From: a virus
IMG/VR virus record: IMGVR_UViG_3300035181_002369
Location: 1 to 37,479 of that record
Direction: 5' to 3' (one strand)
DNA: 37,479 bases
Part shown: positions 1 to 7,835 of the stretch, in pieces
Layout: each line of letters starts with the position of its first letter
Position numbering within the stretch: position 1 is the stretch's first letter
Translations under genes and position numbers: made by a program
The notes under the pieces: model-generated
Database searches by the model: none
What the model was told of the DNA's origin: nothing
What the model saw: only the letters and a program-made list of their open reading frames with translations

Positions 1-174
1 CGGGCCCGCGTCCGGCCCGCTGCTGGCGGCGGCCGGGGTCCTCGAGCTGGGCAACAGGTGGCATGCGCCGCTCGCCGAAAGCGCGACGACCAGGAGCCCG
101 ACCACAAGGGCCACGGTGGCCGCGGAGTGGACGAGGTCACCCGGGGCGGGGGAAGCGGGGGGTCGATCGGTCAT
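1..174 (-). CDS. Putative spanin-like lipoprotein, C-terminus outside window
   Basis: The gene starts with ATG at 174, overlapping the endolysin stop (ATGA), and stays open to base 1, so only the first 58 residues are seen. There is a short polar N-terminus, a hydrophobic stretch at about residues 20-36 (valine, leucine and alanine rich), then SGAC at about residues 34-37 and a Ser/Pro/Ala-rich stretch. This resembles a signal peptide with a weak lipobox; the -3 residue is Ser rather than the usual Leu. Its place directly after an endolysin suggests an outer-membrane spanin lipoprotein (Rz1-like), which would help disrupt the outer membrane at lysis. It could instead be a single-span inner-membrane protein. 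The role is inferred from position and composition only. Confidence 0.5.
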   Translation of the reverse strand, partial: MTDRPPASPAPGDLVHSAATVALVVGLLVVALSASGACHLLPSSRTPAAASSGPDAGP

Positions 175-920
175 GCGCTGGTTCCAGGTGGGGGGATATC
201 GTCGATATCGGATAGGTCTGCGCCGGCGTCCGGGTCCGCGGCGTCGAGGGCGTCCACGGTGGCAGCGCGGGCGCGGTAGGCGCGGGCGAGAAAGCCGAGG
301 CCCGAGAGCACGAGTCCTCCGAGGATCGAGAGGTCAGAGGGCGGTGGCGGATCGGGCGGTGGCGGCAGCACGAGCACGAGGGCCTCGTGCGCCTCCTTCG
401 CGTTGCTGCTGGCATTCCGACAGAGGGCTTCCGCATACCCGCGCACGCGCTCGGCCTGCGTCTTCCCAAAGCCCTCGAAATACCGAGCATCTCGCATCGC
501 CTGCGCGACCACCTGGCAATCCCCCGAGGGCAGCGCGCTCGCCACGCCGCGCATCCGCACCGTGAGCAGGCGGGCCAGCGACTCGGCGCCGGCCTGCTCG
601 GTCGGGTTGACCAGGAAACACGCCAGGTAAGGGATGCTGGCGCCCGTGCTGGTGGGGCTCGTGTCGGTGGCGGGAAAGCAGCCGTCCGGGCACACGCCGT
701 TCTTCGCCACGGTCCCGCACTGCTGGGCGCCGTAGTTGTACGAATACCACTCGGGCGCGGCGGCCGTCGCAGGCTTGTGGAAGGGCTTGAGCGACGAGAA
801 GCCCGTCTCGTGCCGCGCGACCGCCGCGATCCCCTGGACGACGGCCGGGGTGCAGTAATCGGCCCCGCGCAAGGTCACGCAGGCGTCGCGCAGGATGGCT
901 ATCTGGTGTGCGGTGTCCAT
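171..920 (-). CDS. Lysozyme-like endolysin with C-terminal membrane segment
   Basis: This 249-residue protein is a probable peptidoglycan hydrolase. The N-terminal half has an ARHETG segment (Glu38) in a helical context, followed by an aromatic YSYNYGAQQCG stretch, as in goose-type/SLT-type lysozyme folds where such a Glu is the catalytic acid. Six or more cysteines are spread over residues 14-167. A proline run at about 186-195 leads into a hydrophobic segment at about 196-213 and an acidic tail. There is no N-terminal signal peptide, so a holin or the C-terminal segment must explain access to the wall. The start is well fixed: an almost perfect Shine-Dalgarno sequence (GGGAGGTGAT) sits immediately before the ATG. 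It lies one base after the upstream coiled-coil membrane gene and overlaps the downstream putative spanin. The exact enzyme class is not certain. Confidence 0.65.
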   Translation of the reverse strand: MDTAHQIAILRDACVTLRGADYCTPAVVQGIAAVARHETGFSSLKPFHKPATAAAPEWYSYNYGAQQCGTVAKNGVCPDGCFPATDTSPTSTGASIPYLACFLVNPTEQAGAESLARLLTVRMRGVASALPSGDCQVVAQAMRDARYFEGFGKTQAERVRGYAEALCRNASSNAKEAHEALVLVLPPPPDPPPPSDLSILGGLVLSGLGFLARAYRARAATVDALDAADPDAGADLSDIDDIPPPGTSA

Positions 921-921
921 A

Positions 922-1533
922 TCACCTCCCCGCGAGCCAGCGGCTCAGGATAGGAATGAGCGCGCCGCCCACCATCCACGCGAGCGCGGTGAGGGTCGAG
1001 CGCCAGGAGACGAGCCTGATCACCTTCGTCATCCGGCTTTCATGCGCGGCTTCCTGCTTTTCCACGGCGGCGATCTTCTCGTCGTGGACGCTGTCCATCT
1101 TGGCCCGCGCGCCAAACTCCCGCAGGATGGCCGCCTTGTCAGCGTCGGCCTGTACGCGGTCTTGCGCGATCTTGTCCGCCAGGTTGTTGACGGCCTGGTG
1201 GCATTCCCCGACGCCGTTGGCGACGGTGAGCAAGGCAGCAGAGAGGTTGGCGAGCCGCTCGCGCGCCTCCGCCTCAAAGGTGGCGTGCCGCTCAAACTCA
1301 CCGCGCAGCGCCGCGAGCGTCTCGCCGTGCAGCGTATCGCGGTGGACGCGGTCGCGGGTGGCCTGCGCGGAGAGGTCCCGCATCCACGCGGCCATCGTGG
1401 AGATCTGCTCGGCCAGCGGCAGCCTCGCGAGGGTGGCGATCAGTTTTTCGTCGCTGTCTTCCCACGGGTTGCGAAGGCTCTGTGGCGTGAGGTCGCTCGA
1501 CTCGGTGGTCTGGCTCATGGCCTGCTTCTCCAT
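922..1533 (-). CDS. Coiled-coil protein with C-terminal membrane anchor, lysis-associated
   Basis: The protein has 203 residues. Residues 25-170 are charged and helical with heptad-like spacing, and residues about 180-200 form one hydrophobic segment ending in a basic tail. The layout (soluble coiled coil, then a single C-terminal span) resembles XhlA-type or holin-accessory proteins, and the gene sits immediately upstream of the endolysin. It overlaps the stop of the preceding adhesin gene by TGATG. An internal ATG at 1518 (residue 6) has a better Shine-Dalgarno (GGAG) than the first ATG, so translation may start there. A holin or membrane-tether role is inferred; it could also be an inner-membrane spanin component. 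Confidence 0.5.
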   Translation of the reverse strand: MEKQAMSQTTESSDLTPQSLRNPWEDSDEKLIATLARLPLAEQISTMAAWMRDLSAQATRDRVHRDTLHGETLAALRGEFERHATFEAEARERLANLSAALLTVANGVGECHQAVNNLADKIAQDRVQADADKAAILREFGARAKMDSVHDEKIAAVEKQEAAHESRMTKVIRLVSWRSTLTALAWMVGGALIPILSRWLAGR

Positions 1534-3190
1534 CACTGCCCCCCGAGGTAGCTGGATAGGTTGGTCCGCTCGGTGGCGGACCAGGTGCGGGTGTTGTCGT
1601 AGACGACGTCCCCCAGGTCGACGGGGGCCTGCAAGGTCACCGCCGTGGTGATGTCGGTGCCGAGGTAGCTGGATTGCCCCGAGGTCCGGTTGGTGGTGGA
1701 CGACGTGGCCACGGTCTGTGCCACGCCGTCGTAATCCACCGTGTAGTTGCCCGGCGTGCTTGCACCGCCACCGTTGTAGGTGACCACAAGCGAGTGGGTC
1801 AACGTATCCAGCGTGAGCGCCACGCCGACGCAGGCGACGCTGGCGTAGCTGGCCCCGAGCAGGATAGACAGCGACGTGTACCCGGCGAAATTGCAGAGGT
1901 ACACGACCCCAAACGTCGAGGCTCCAGACAGCCGCAATGGGCAATAAAAGGTGCTCGCGCCCGGCGTGGTGCGCAGCCGAAAGCGCAGGGCCACGGACTG
2001 CGCGCCCGCGGCGCTGATCGACCCCGAAAACGGGAGGTACTGGTTGCTGAAAGATACGCGGGCCGGGGAGACCTGGGAGCACGTTGGCGCCGCCGTGGCG
2101 CCGCTCGCGTGGGCCCCTGCGCTTCCCCGGTCTCTCCACGACTGCACCGGCTGCGTCGTCGCCGTGACCGGCGTAGTCCCCGGAGGGCTGCCCGTGATAT
2201 CCTGATACTGATAGACGACGGATGAAGGTAGCCAAAGGTTCGGCGAGAGCGAGGCTGGCGTGAAAGATCCACTCGCGGAGATCGCGACGTTGACAAACCC
2301 CCGCGGGTCGATCGGCCGGCCGGCGACGCGGACGAAGCCCACGGTAATCCGGCCCCGAAGGTGACGTAAGCTGAGACCGCCGGGGGGATCGTGGGCGGCG
2401 TGGTCGACGACTCCCGATAGGCCGTGGATGCGAAGAGCTGAAAGCCCGTCACCCCGCGCGGCACCGTCAGCTCGAATCCCCGCGTGATCGCCGCGCCCGG
2501 GGGGCTCGCAATGGCCCGCACGAAGTCGGCGTATCCCTTGCGGTAGCCGATAGGCTGATCCGAGGAGTCGTTGACGAGCGTGCCCGAGAGCCCCGCCAGC
2601 ATCGGATAGGAGAAGACCGTGGTCGGCGAGAGGGTGACGCCCGACCGAATCCACACGACCCCGAAGTCGGTCCCCGCGGCCTGCGCGCCCGCGTTGGTGT
2701 GTGTCACCTCCAGGTAAGCGCGGTTCGACCCCGCCGGTACGGTGATGACCTTCGAGGCCAACTCGATATCCGTGAGGGTCGAGGTGAGCGCTGCCGGGGC
2801 CACGATGCCGGTGCCCGCGGTGACGGAGCGGTCGCGGTCCATGACCGGCAGGCCGATCTTGGCGAAGACGGTATCCGAGATCGCCGTGACCCGAACGCGC
2901 GAGGAATGCGAAAGCTTGATCGATGTGCCGACGACCGTGGCGAGGCCCGTCCATGTGGCGTTGATCTTCGCGGCGACGAGGGCCGCGGTCACGTCGGTGC
3001 CGGCGAAGGTGATCACGGTGGGAGCCGAGGCGCCCTGGCCGATAGTCACGGTCTCGCCGACGAGGACGCCGGCAAAGTTGGCGCCGCCCCAGCCCTGGAT
3101 CACGGCGTTGGCGTTGACCGAAAAATCCCACAAGACTTGGTTGTTGAGGCTGATATCCCGCACCCACGGCACGCTGAGGGGGGCGGTCAC
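1533..3190 (-). pseudogene. LamG-like tail adhesin gene split by a frameshift
   Basis: Two reading frames together make one sensible protein of about 550 residues. It starts with GTG at 3190 (GTGA overlap with the gene before). The first frame is convincing to about 2356, where it reads AYVTFGAG, and then degenerates to a Ser/Arg/Pro-rich run ending at 1799. The second frame becomes convincing at the same place (RITVGFVRVAG) and runs to the stop at 1533. Adding one base in the GGGGCC at about 2352-2357 would restore a continuous protein. Residues about 44-114 carry an IN-motif-like module. The C-terminal 200 residues resemble a concanavalin/LamG lectin fold (NYTVDYDGVAQT, then WSATERTNLSSYL near the end). 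A sugar-binding virion appendage is likely. The break may be a real mutation, phase variation, programmed shift or sequencing error. Confidence 0.6.
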
Positions 3191-3585
3191 TTCGCCACCC
3201 CGTCATGGTGCGAGCAGGTACACCGGCCGAGGTTTTGCCCCAGCCGCACCACCTCGCGGTGAGCGTGGTCGCGGCAGGGGCAACAGGGGCGCGCCGCGAG
3301 GGCCAGGCGCTTGGCCTCCATCGCCAGCCACGCGCGGGCCTCGTCGGGGGTGAGCGAGGGCGAGTCGGCCAGCACCGCGTCCACGCGGGCCTGCTCGGCC
3401 GCGGCCACCTCGTCCCGGGCCCGCTGCTCGCGATCCTGCTCCGCGATCTGGTAGGCGACGGCTTGGCGGGTCATTTCGGCCTGCTCGGCCATCTTGGCGT
3501 GCTGCGCGGCCTTCTCGGCTTCCTCGGCCGCGAGGGCCTCCGCGATCTGCTCGGGGGTGGGCTCGGCCTGCGATTCGTTGTCCAT
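3187..3585 (-). CDS. Unknown protein, helical with C-terminal Cys/His cluster
   Basis: A 132-residue protein of no recognised family. Residues about 10-105 are rich in Ala, Glu, Gln and Arg and predicted helical, possibly coiled coil. The C-terminus has a Cys/His cluster, CCPC followed about 20 residues later by CTCSHH, with extra His between, which could bind zinc. The start at 3585 overlaps the upstream stop (TGATG) and its stop overlaps the GTG of the adhesin gene, so it is coupled to two probable appendage genes. A role as assembly factor or chaperone of the adhesin is possible, but only position suggests it. Confidence 0.55.
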   Translation of the reverse strand: MDNESQAEPTPEQIAEALAAEEAEKAAQHAKMAEQAEMTRQAVAYQIAEQDREQRARDEVAAAEQARVDAVLADSPSLTPDEARAWLAMEAKRLALAARPCCPCRDHAHREVVRLGQNLGRCTCSHHDGVAK

Positions 3586-4490
3586 CACGGGATACTCCAG
3601 TTCAGCTCGACGTAAATGGATTCGGGTCCGATCTGGACGCCCGACGAGAGCAGCGCGGTCTCGACGGCGGTGAGGGTCACCTCGACCACGTCGCCCGAGG
3701 CAAAGGCCGAGGTCGAGAGCGTGCCCGTCGAGGCCGCGTCTGCGCCGCTCGCCGACGTCACCGTGGGAGCCACCGAGAAGACCGTGGTGCCGTTTTTGGT
3801 CACGTTCACAGTCGTCGACCCGGAGGCCCCGGCCGACCCGCGCACGAGGCGCACGCTGGTGAGCGTCCGAGACTGCCCGAGTTTGACGCGCTCGCCGAGC
3901 CTGCCCGGAAGCGGATAGGCCCCGTCGTAAAAGCCCGACAGGCCGATGCGCCAGGTGTCCTGGACGATCGCCCCGCCCGCGGCGGCGATGGCCTTGGTGA
4001 GTGCCAGGATGGCCTCGGATTGCCGGCCTGCCGCGCCAACCGTGGGGTCGACGGTGTTGGACCCGCCAGCCTGTCCGGGAGCGGTCAGCGCGCCCTCGTC
4101 GGGGCTGGGGATCGGAATTCCTCGCGTGTAGGTCGCGTTGGGCGCCCGGATGCCCAGGATCACCGTGGTTTGCGCGGTGTTCTGCGCACCTCCTGGCAGC
4201 GGATCGCCGTAGACCTTGAGGGTGAGCGAGCAGTCGCCGTAGCCCGTCGAGGCTGGAGGCGTGAACGTGCACGACGCGCCCGCCGAGCCGGAAAACGAGT
4301 AGCTCGCGAGCAGCTGCCCCGTCGCCTGGCGCAGCGTCCACGTCCAGCCCGTGACCCCGGTGTCGTTCCGGTTGGTGCAGGTGACGAGCTGGCCGAGAAC
4401 GAGGTCGTCCCGCGACCCGGACACGTAGCCGCCCGGGGGGCTCGTCGTGGCCTGCGCGACCACGATCGCGGCTTTTACCTGGGTCGCCAT
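3585..4490 (-). CDS. Probable virion appendage protein, beta-rich
   Basis: The protein has 301 residues, Thr/Ser/Gly/Val rich and low in Lys, as usual for phage surface proteins. The N-terminal half has alternating beta-strand patterns with Ig-like spacing (WTWTLRQATG, TLKVYGD). The C-terminal 110 residues look like a separate beta-sandwich (LTSVRLVRGSAG, VNVTKNGTTVFS, ASGDVVEVTLTA) like those in phage fibres and decoration proteins. The chosen ATG at 4490 is the first in frame after the divergent wedge operon and has no clear Shine-Dalgarno. It leads a coupled run continuing through the Cys/His protein, LamG-like adhesin and lysis genes. Whether it binds the host or decorates the tail cannot be told. 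Confidence 0.6.
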   Translation of the reverse strand: MATQVKAAIVVAQATTSPPGGYVSGSRDDLVLGQLVTCTNRNDTGVTGWTWTLRQATGQLLASYSFSGSAGASCTFTPPASTGYGDCSLTLKVYGDPLPGGAQNTAQTTVILGIRAPNATYTRGIPIPSPDEGALTAPGQAGGSNTVDPTVGAAGRQSEAILALTKAIAAAGGAIVQDTWRIGLSGFYDGAYPLPGRLGERVKLGQSRTLTSVRLVRGSAGASGSTTVNVTKNGTTVFSVAPTVTSASGADAASTGTLSTSAFASGDVVEVTLTAVETALLSSGVQIGPESIYVELNWSIP

Positions 4491-4539
4491 TGGGATTGCA
4501 GCATGGCCCAGTTCCGGGATACATGCTAGACGTAAACCC

Positions 4540-5301
4540 GTGGATTTCCAGGTCTCCAGCGCGCGAGTGATAACAGACAGCAGCATCCTGGCGGGATTGC
4601 AGCAGCAAGGGGACGCGGTTGACGCCTCCGACCCCTCCGACTGCCTCTCGCCGCTGGCCTGGACGCTCGCCCTCGATCCGGCCGGGCCCGCGCTCGTCGG
4701 GGGGCTCGCGCCCGCGCTGCCCGTGATCCGCCGCGTCACCCCCGCGGCCGAAGCAGGCGCCTTCACCCCGACCACCTTCCGCCTCGACCTCGACCGCGCC
4801 CTCACCGCCGGGGCCGGCTACACGCTCGGCCTCGCGCCCCTTACGAGGTCGGCCTACGGCGCCCCGACAAACCCCGCGGCCGTGGGCTTTGCCGGCAAGG
4901 TGACCTCCGGCATCGCCTCGCAGATCGTCGGCGCGCTCGCGGGCGACGTGGTCATGCCGCTCGACGCGGGTCCAGACGGAGATCTCCGGGTCGAAGACCG
5001 CATGGCGGCCCTGCGTCGCCGCGTCTTTCTCCTCGCCTCGGCCCCCCGCGGCACCTTCACTCACGCGCCGACCTTTGGCCGCGGAATCGTACCGAAACGC
5101 ACGTACACCCCGGCGCAACTCGGCCAGGAGGCCGCGAGCCTCAAGAGCCAGCTACTCTCGGACCCCGACGTCAAGGCCGCCGACGTGCGCTTCTCGCTGA
5201 TCGACGGCGGAATCGTGCGCTTCGACGTGTCGGTCGTGCCCTCGTTTTCGTCCAATCCGCTCCCGGTCTCCGGGACCATCCAGGCAGGGAGTCAAGCATG
5301 A
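4540..5301 (+). CDS. Baseplate wedge protein with gp25/W-like C-terminal domain
   Basis: A 253-residue protein if started at GTG 4540; GTG 4567 is also possible and neither has a good Shine-Dalgarno. Residues 1-110 are a Pro/Ala-rich region unlike plain gp25. Residues about 145-250 carry the gp25/P2 W pattern: a short leader (DLRVEDRMAALRRRVFLL), a GTF...FGRG segment, then a helix and beta strands ending in FDVSV. gp25-like proteins form the core of the baseplate wedge that triggers sheath contraction. Length is about twice that of P2 W, so an N-terminal extension is present. It opens the plus-strand wedge operon and overlaps the J-like gene by ATGA, which matches the W-J order of P2-like phages. 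Confidence 0.7.
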   Translation: MDFQVSSARVITDSSILAGLQQQGDAVDASDPSDCLSPLAWTLALDPAGPALVGGLAPALPVIRRVTPAAEAGAFTPTTFRLDLDRALTAGAGYTLGLAPLTRSAYGAPTNPAAVGFAGKVTSGIASQIVGALAGDVVMPLDAGPDGDLRVEDRMAALRRRVFLLASAPRGTFTHAPTFGRGIVPKRTYTPAQLGQEAASLKSQLLSDPDVKAADVRFSLIDGGIVRFDVSVVPSFSSNPLPVSGTIQAGSQA

Positions 5302-6443
5302 ATCGGCAGGACTTTTACCGGCTCGCGCGCAATCGGATCAAGATCACCACGGGGGCCAAGCTCCTCGCGTCCGTCGTCGACGCGGTGGGGTCCACGGTCA
5401 ACGTCCTGATCAATGCCTCCTCCGCCATGGCCGAGGAGCTGGAGAGCCGGAGCGCCGCCCGCTTCGCCGCCCTCTTCGTCGCCACCGCGACCGACGCGGA
5501 CCTCGACCGGCTCGTGCTCGAGCGCACCTTCGGCCGCCTCCCGCGCAAGGGCGCCGCAGCGGCGAGCTTCGCCGTCAACCTCTCGCGCACGGCCGCGGGC
5601 GGGGGGCTCGCAGGCACGGTGCCCGCAGGGACCGAGGTGATCGCCGGAGGGCTTACCTGGACGCTCGACAACGCCGTGATCTTCCTCGCCGGCCAGCTCG
5701 GCCCCCTGCCGATCACGATGGCCTGCGCGACGCTCGGATCGGCCGGCAACCTCGGGCCCGACAGCCTCGGGACCTTCAAAAATCCTGGCTTGCTCTTCGA
5801 CGCCACGCTCAGTGTCTCGAAAGCCACCGCCGGCAGTTTTGCGACGGAGCCGCCGGGAAACTACTCGACGGGCGGCGCCGACCAGGAGAGCGACGCCGAC
5901 TACCGGGCTCGCTACGCCCTCTACGACGCGGGCCTCGACCGCAACCTCGACTACCTCGCGGCCGGCGCAAAAAGCGTCGGGGGCGTGCTCTACGCGGTCG
6001 CGATCGAGGATATCGACGCGGCCGGCTCGCCCACCGGAGGCGCGACGCTCTACGTCGGAGACGTGAACGGCCGCGCGAACGCTGCGCTGCTGTCCCGCGT
6101 CCGGGCTGCGATCCGGGCTTTCCGCCTCACCGGCCAGCGGGTCACCATCGCCGGGACGGTGCCGGCGATGCAGACGATCGTGCTGAGCTTTGCCGTCTCC
6201 TCGGCCTACTCGATCGCGAGCGTCCAGGACGCCGCCAGGGCCGCCGTGGTGACCTACGTCAACGCGCTCGCCCCGGGCGCCTCGCTCACCCTCGCGAGCC
6301 TCGCGGCGGTGCTGGCGGGCGTCCCTGGCGTGGTCTTCACCGGGAGCTATTCCTACGGCGTCATCACGCCCGGGGCCGACGTCGCCGCCGGGACCACGGC
6401 GACCATTATCCGCACAACCTCTGCCCTCGTGAGCTTCGCGTGA
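5298..6443 (+). CDS. Baseplate J-like wedge protein
   Basis: A 381-residue protein matching the Baseplate_J family. Evidence is the N-terminal helical region with ATDADLDRLVLER followed by a GTVPAGTEV strand motif, the central GGADQESDADYRARYAL segment, and the C-terminal GQRVTIAG and ALAPGASLTLASLAAVL pattern. The DxxYR central motif and the V-x-AGT motif are family hallmarks. J-like proteins link the baseplate hub to fibres or sheath in the wedge. Both ends overlap neighbours (ATGA before, GTGA after), so it is co-translated with the W-like and next wedge protein. Confidence 0.85.
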   Translation: MNRQDFYRLARNRIKITTGAKLLASVVDAVGSTVNVLINASSAMAEELESRSAARFAALFVATATDADLDRLVLERTFGRLPRKGAAAASFAVNLSRTAAGGGLAGTVPAGTEVIAGGLTWTLDNAVIFLAGQLGPLPITMACATLGSAGNLGPDSLGTFKNPGLLFDATLSVSKATAGSFATEPPGNYSTGGADQESDADYRARYALYDAGLDRNLDYLAAGAKSVGGVLYAVAIEDIDAAGSPTGGATLYVGDVNGRANAALLSRVRAAIRAFRLTGQRVTIAGTVPAMQTIVLSFAVSSAYSIASVQDAARAAVVTYVNALAPGASLTLASLAAVLAGVPGVVFTGSYSYGVITPGADVAAGTTATIIRTTSALVSFA

Positions 6444-7834
6444 TCGCACCGCTCACCCTCACCGACGCTCTGGCGATCGTCCGCGGGCGGGTCGAAAAGG
6501 GCTGGCTCGAAGAGCTGCTCTCCGACCCGGACGGCGTCGCGCTGTTGTCGGCCCTCTGCGATCAGTACGTGGCCCTCGACGCGCAGGACGCGCAGGACGC
6601 GAGTAGCCTCTTTGTGGCCACCCACAGCGCCCAGGTGGACCTCCCGGCGCAGGGTCCGAGCTACGCGACCACCACCCTCGCCGTCACGCTGCGCAAGCCC
6701 CCCAAGGGCGCCTCGCCGCTCTCCCTGCCCGACGGTACCCGCGTCCAGACCGCCGACGGCCACGTCTACCTGACGGGCTCCGCGCTCACCTTCGCGCCGG
6801 GCGAGCTGGGCCTCCCGAAAACGGTCAGCGCGACCGCCCTGCTCCCCGGTCACCCGGGCGCCATCCCGCCGGGCGAGATCACGCAGTTTACCCCCGTGGC
6901 GAACGGGATCAGCGGCGTCGGCCTCGCGGTCAACCTCGTCGTCGTGTCGGGTACGCAAAAGGCCTTGCGGTTCACGACCGACACGACCAAGCCGCACCCG
7001 TTCAAGACCCCGATGATCGGCCTTCTTCTGGAGGTGACCAGCGTCGCCACGCTCGCCGCCGCGCCGGACCTTGGCCAGACGGTGCAGATCACGGCGATGA
7101 ACAACGGCTCGGGGGCGAGCCCCAGCGACGCCAGCAGCCCCGAAAACGCCTACGCCTGGAGTGCCACCGTCGACACCGCCACCGATGCCCGGTACGCGGG
7201 CTGGTACACGGGGGCCTTCGGCTACGAGTGGCGCTTGGTCGACTGGGGCGAGTACCTCGGCGTGACCAACACCACGGCGGTGTCGGGGGGCCGGGGGGAC
7301 GTGATCGGCGAGATCGCGCGGGCCCGAGGCCGTCCTCGTCAGACCGGCGAGGACGACGAGCAGCTGCGCGGCCGGCTCCTCCGGGCGCCCGATCCGCCCT
7401 CGCCCATCGGCCTTCTGCGGAAGGCGATCGTGGCCCTCGTGCCCTACGGCTTCGGACGGCTCGACGTGCGCGTGTACGAGATGGGCGAGCCGCCCCCCGA
7501 CGCTACGGTGGACCCTTATTGGTTCAACTTCCCGGCCGCGGGGGGATTCATCGCAGACCTCCACGTCGCCGACATGGACGATCCGAACACGCCGGACGCG
7601 ATGGCCAGCTACGACGAGAATTACAATCTGCTGGCCTCGTTTGTGAACCCCGGCCTCGCCCTCGTCGAGGGAGGCGCGACCACCTTCGACGTTGTCGTGC
7701 GCTGGACTGCTCCGGGCTCGATGCTGGCCGCCACGGCCGCCACGATCCGCCGTCTTCTCTACTTCGCGTGCAAGCTGGGATCTGCCCCGGGCACCGTCGT
7801 CAATTTGTACGAAATCACCCAGTGGGGTTACTGA
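6440..7834 (+). CDS. Second baseplate wedge protein (J-like N-half, tail protein I position)
   Basis: A 464-residue protein starting at GTG 6440 inside the J-like stop. The N-terminal half has short J-like elements (LPDGTRVQTADGHVYLTG, LPGHPGAIPPGEI) suggesting a relative of the preceding gene. The middle has a Thr/Ser/Ala beta-rich region and an acidic helix (GEDDEQLRGRLLRAPD) resembling the J-family central motif. The last 130 residues are a separate globular part with an internal aromatic/acidic loop. It occupies the place of gpI in P2-type wedges and is followed one base later by the fibre gene. I infer a wedge or fibre-attachment role; the exact family is uncertain. Confidence 0.6.
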   Translation: MIAPLTLTDALAIVRGRVEKGWLEELLSDPDGVALLSALCDQYVALDAQDAQDASSLFVATHSAQVDLPAQGPSYATTTLAVTLRKPPKGASPLSLPDGTRVQTADGHVYLTGSALTFAPGELGLPKTVSATALLPGHPGAIPPGEITQFTPVANGISGVGLAVNLVVVSGTQKALRFTTDTTKPHPFKTPMIGLLLEVTSVATLAAAPDLGQTVQITAMNNGSGASPSDASSPENAYAWSATVDTATDARYAGWYTGAFGYEWRLVDWGEYLGVTNTTAVSGGRGDVIGEIARARGRPRQTGEDDEQLRGRLLRAPDPPSPIGLLRKAIVALVPYGFGRLDVRVYEMGEPPPDATVDPYWFNFPAAGGFIADLHVADMDDPNTPDAMASYDENYNLLASFVNPGLALVEGGATTFDVVVRWTAPGSMLAATAATIRRLLYFACKLGSAPGTVVNLYEITQWGY

Positions 7835-7835
7835 C

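Noticed and set aside
4491-4539. Divergent promoter between the appendage and wedge operons
   Set aside because: A promoter is expected here, but I found no -35/-10 pair with acceptable spacing on either strand.
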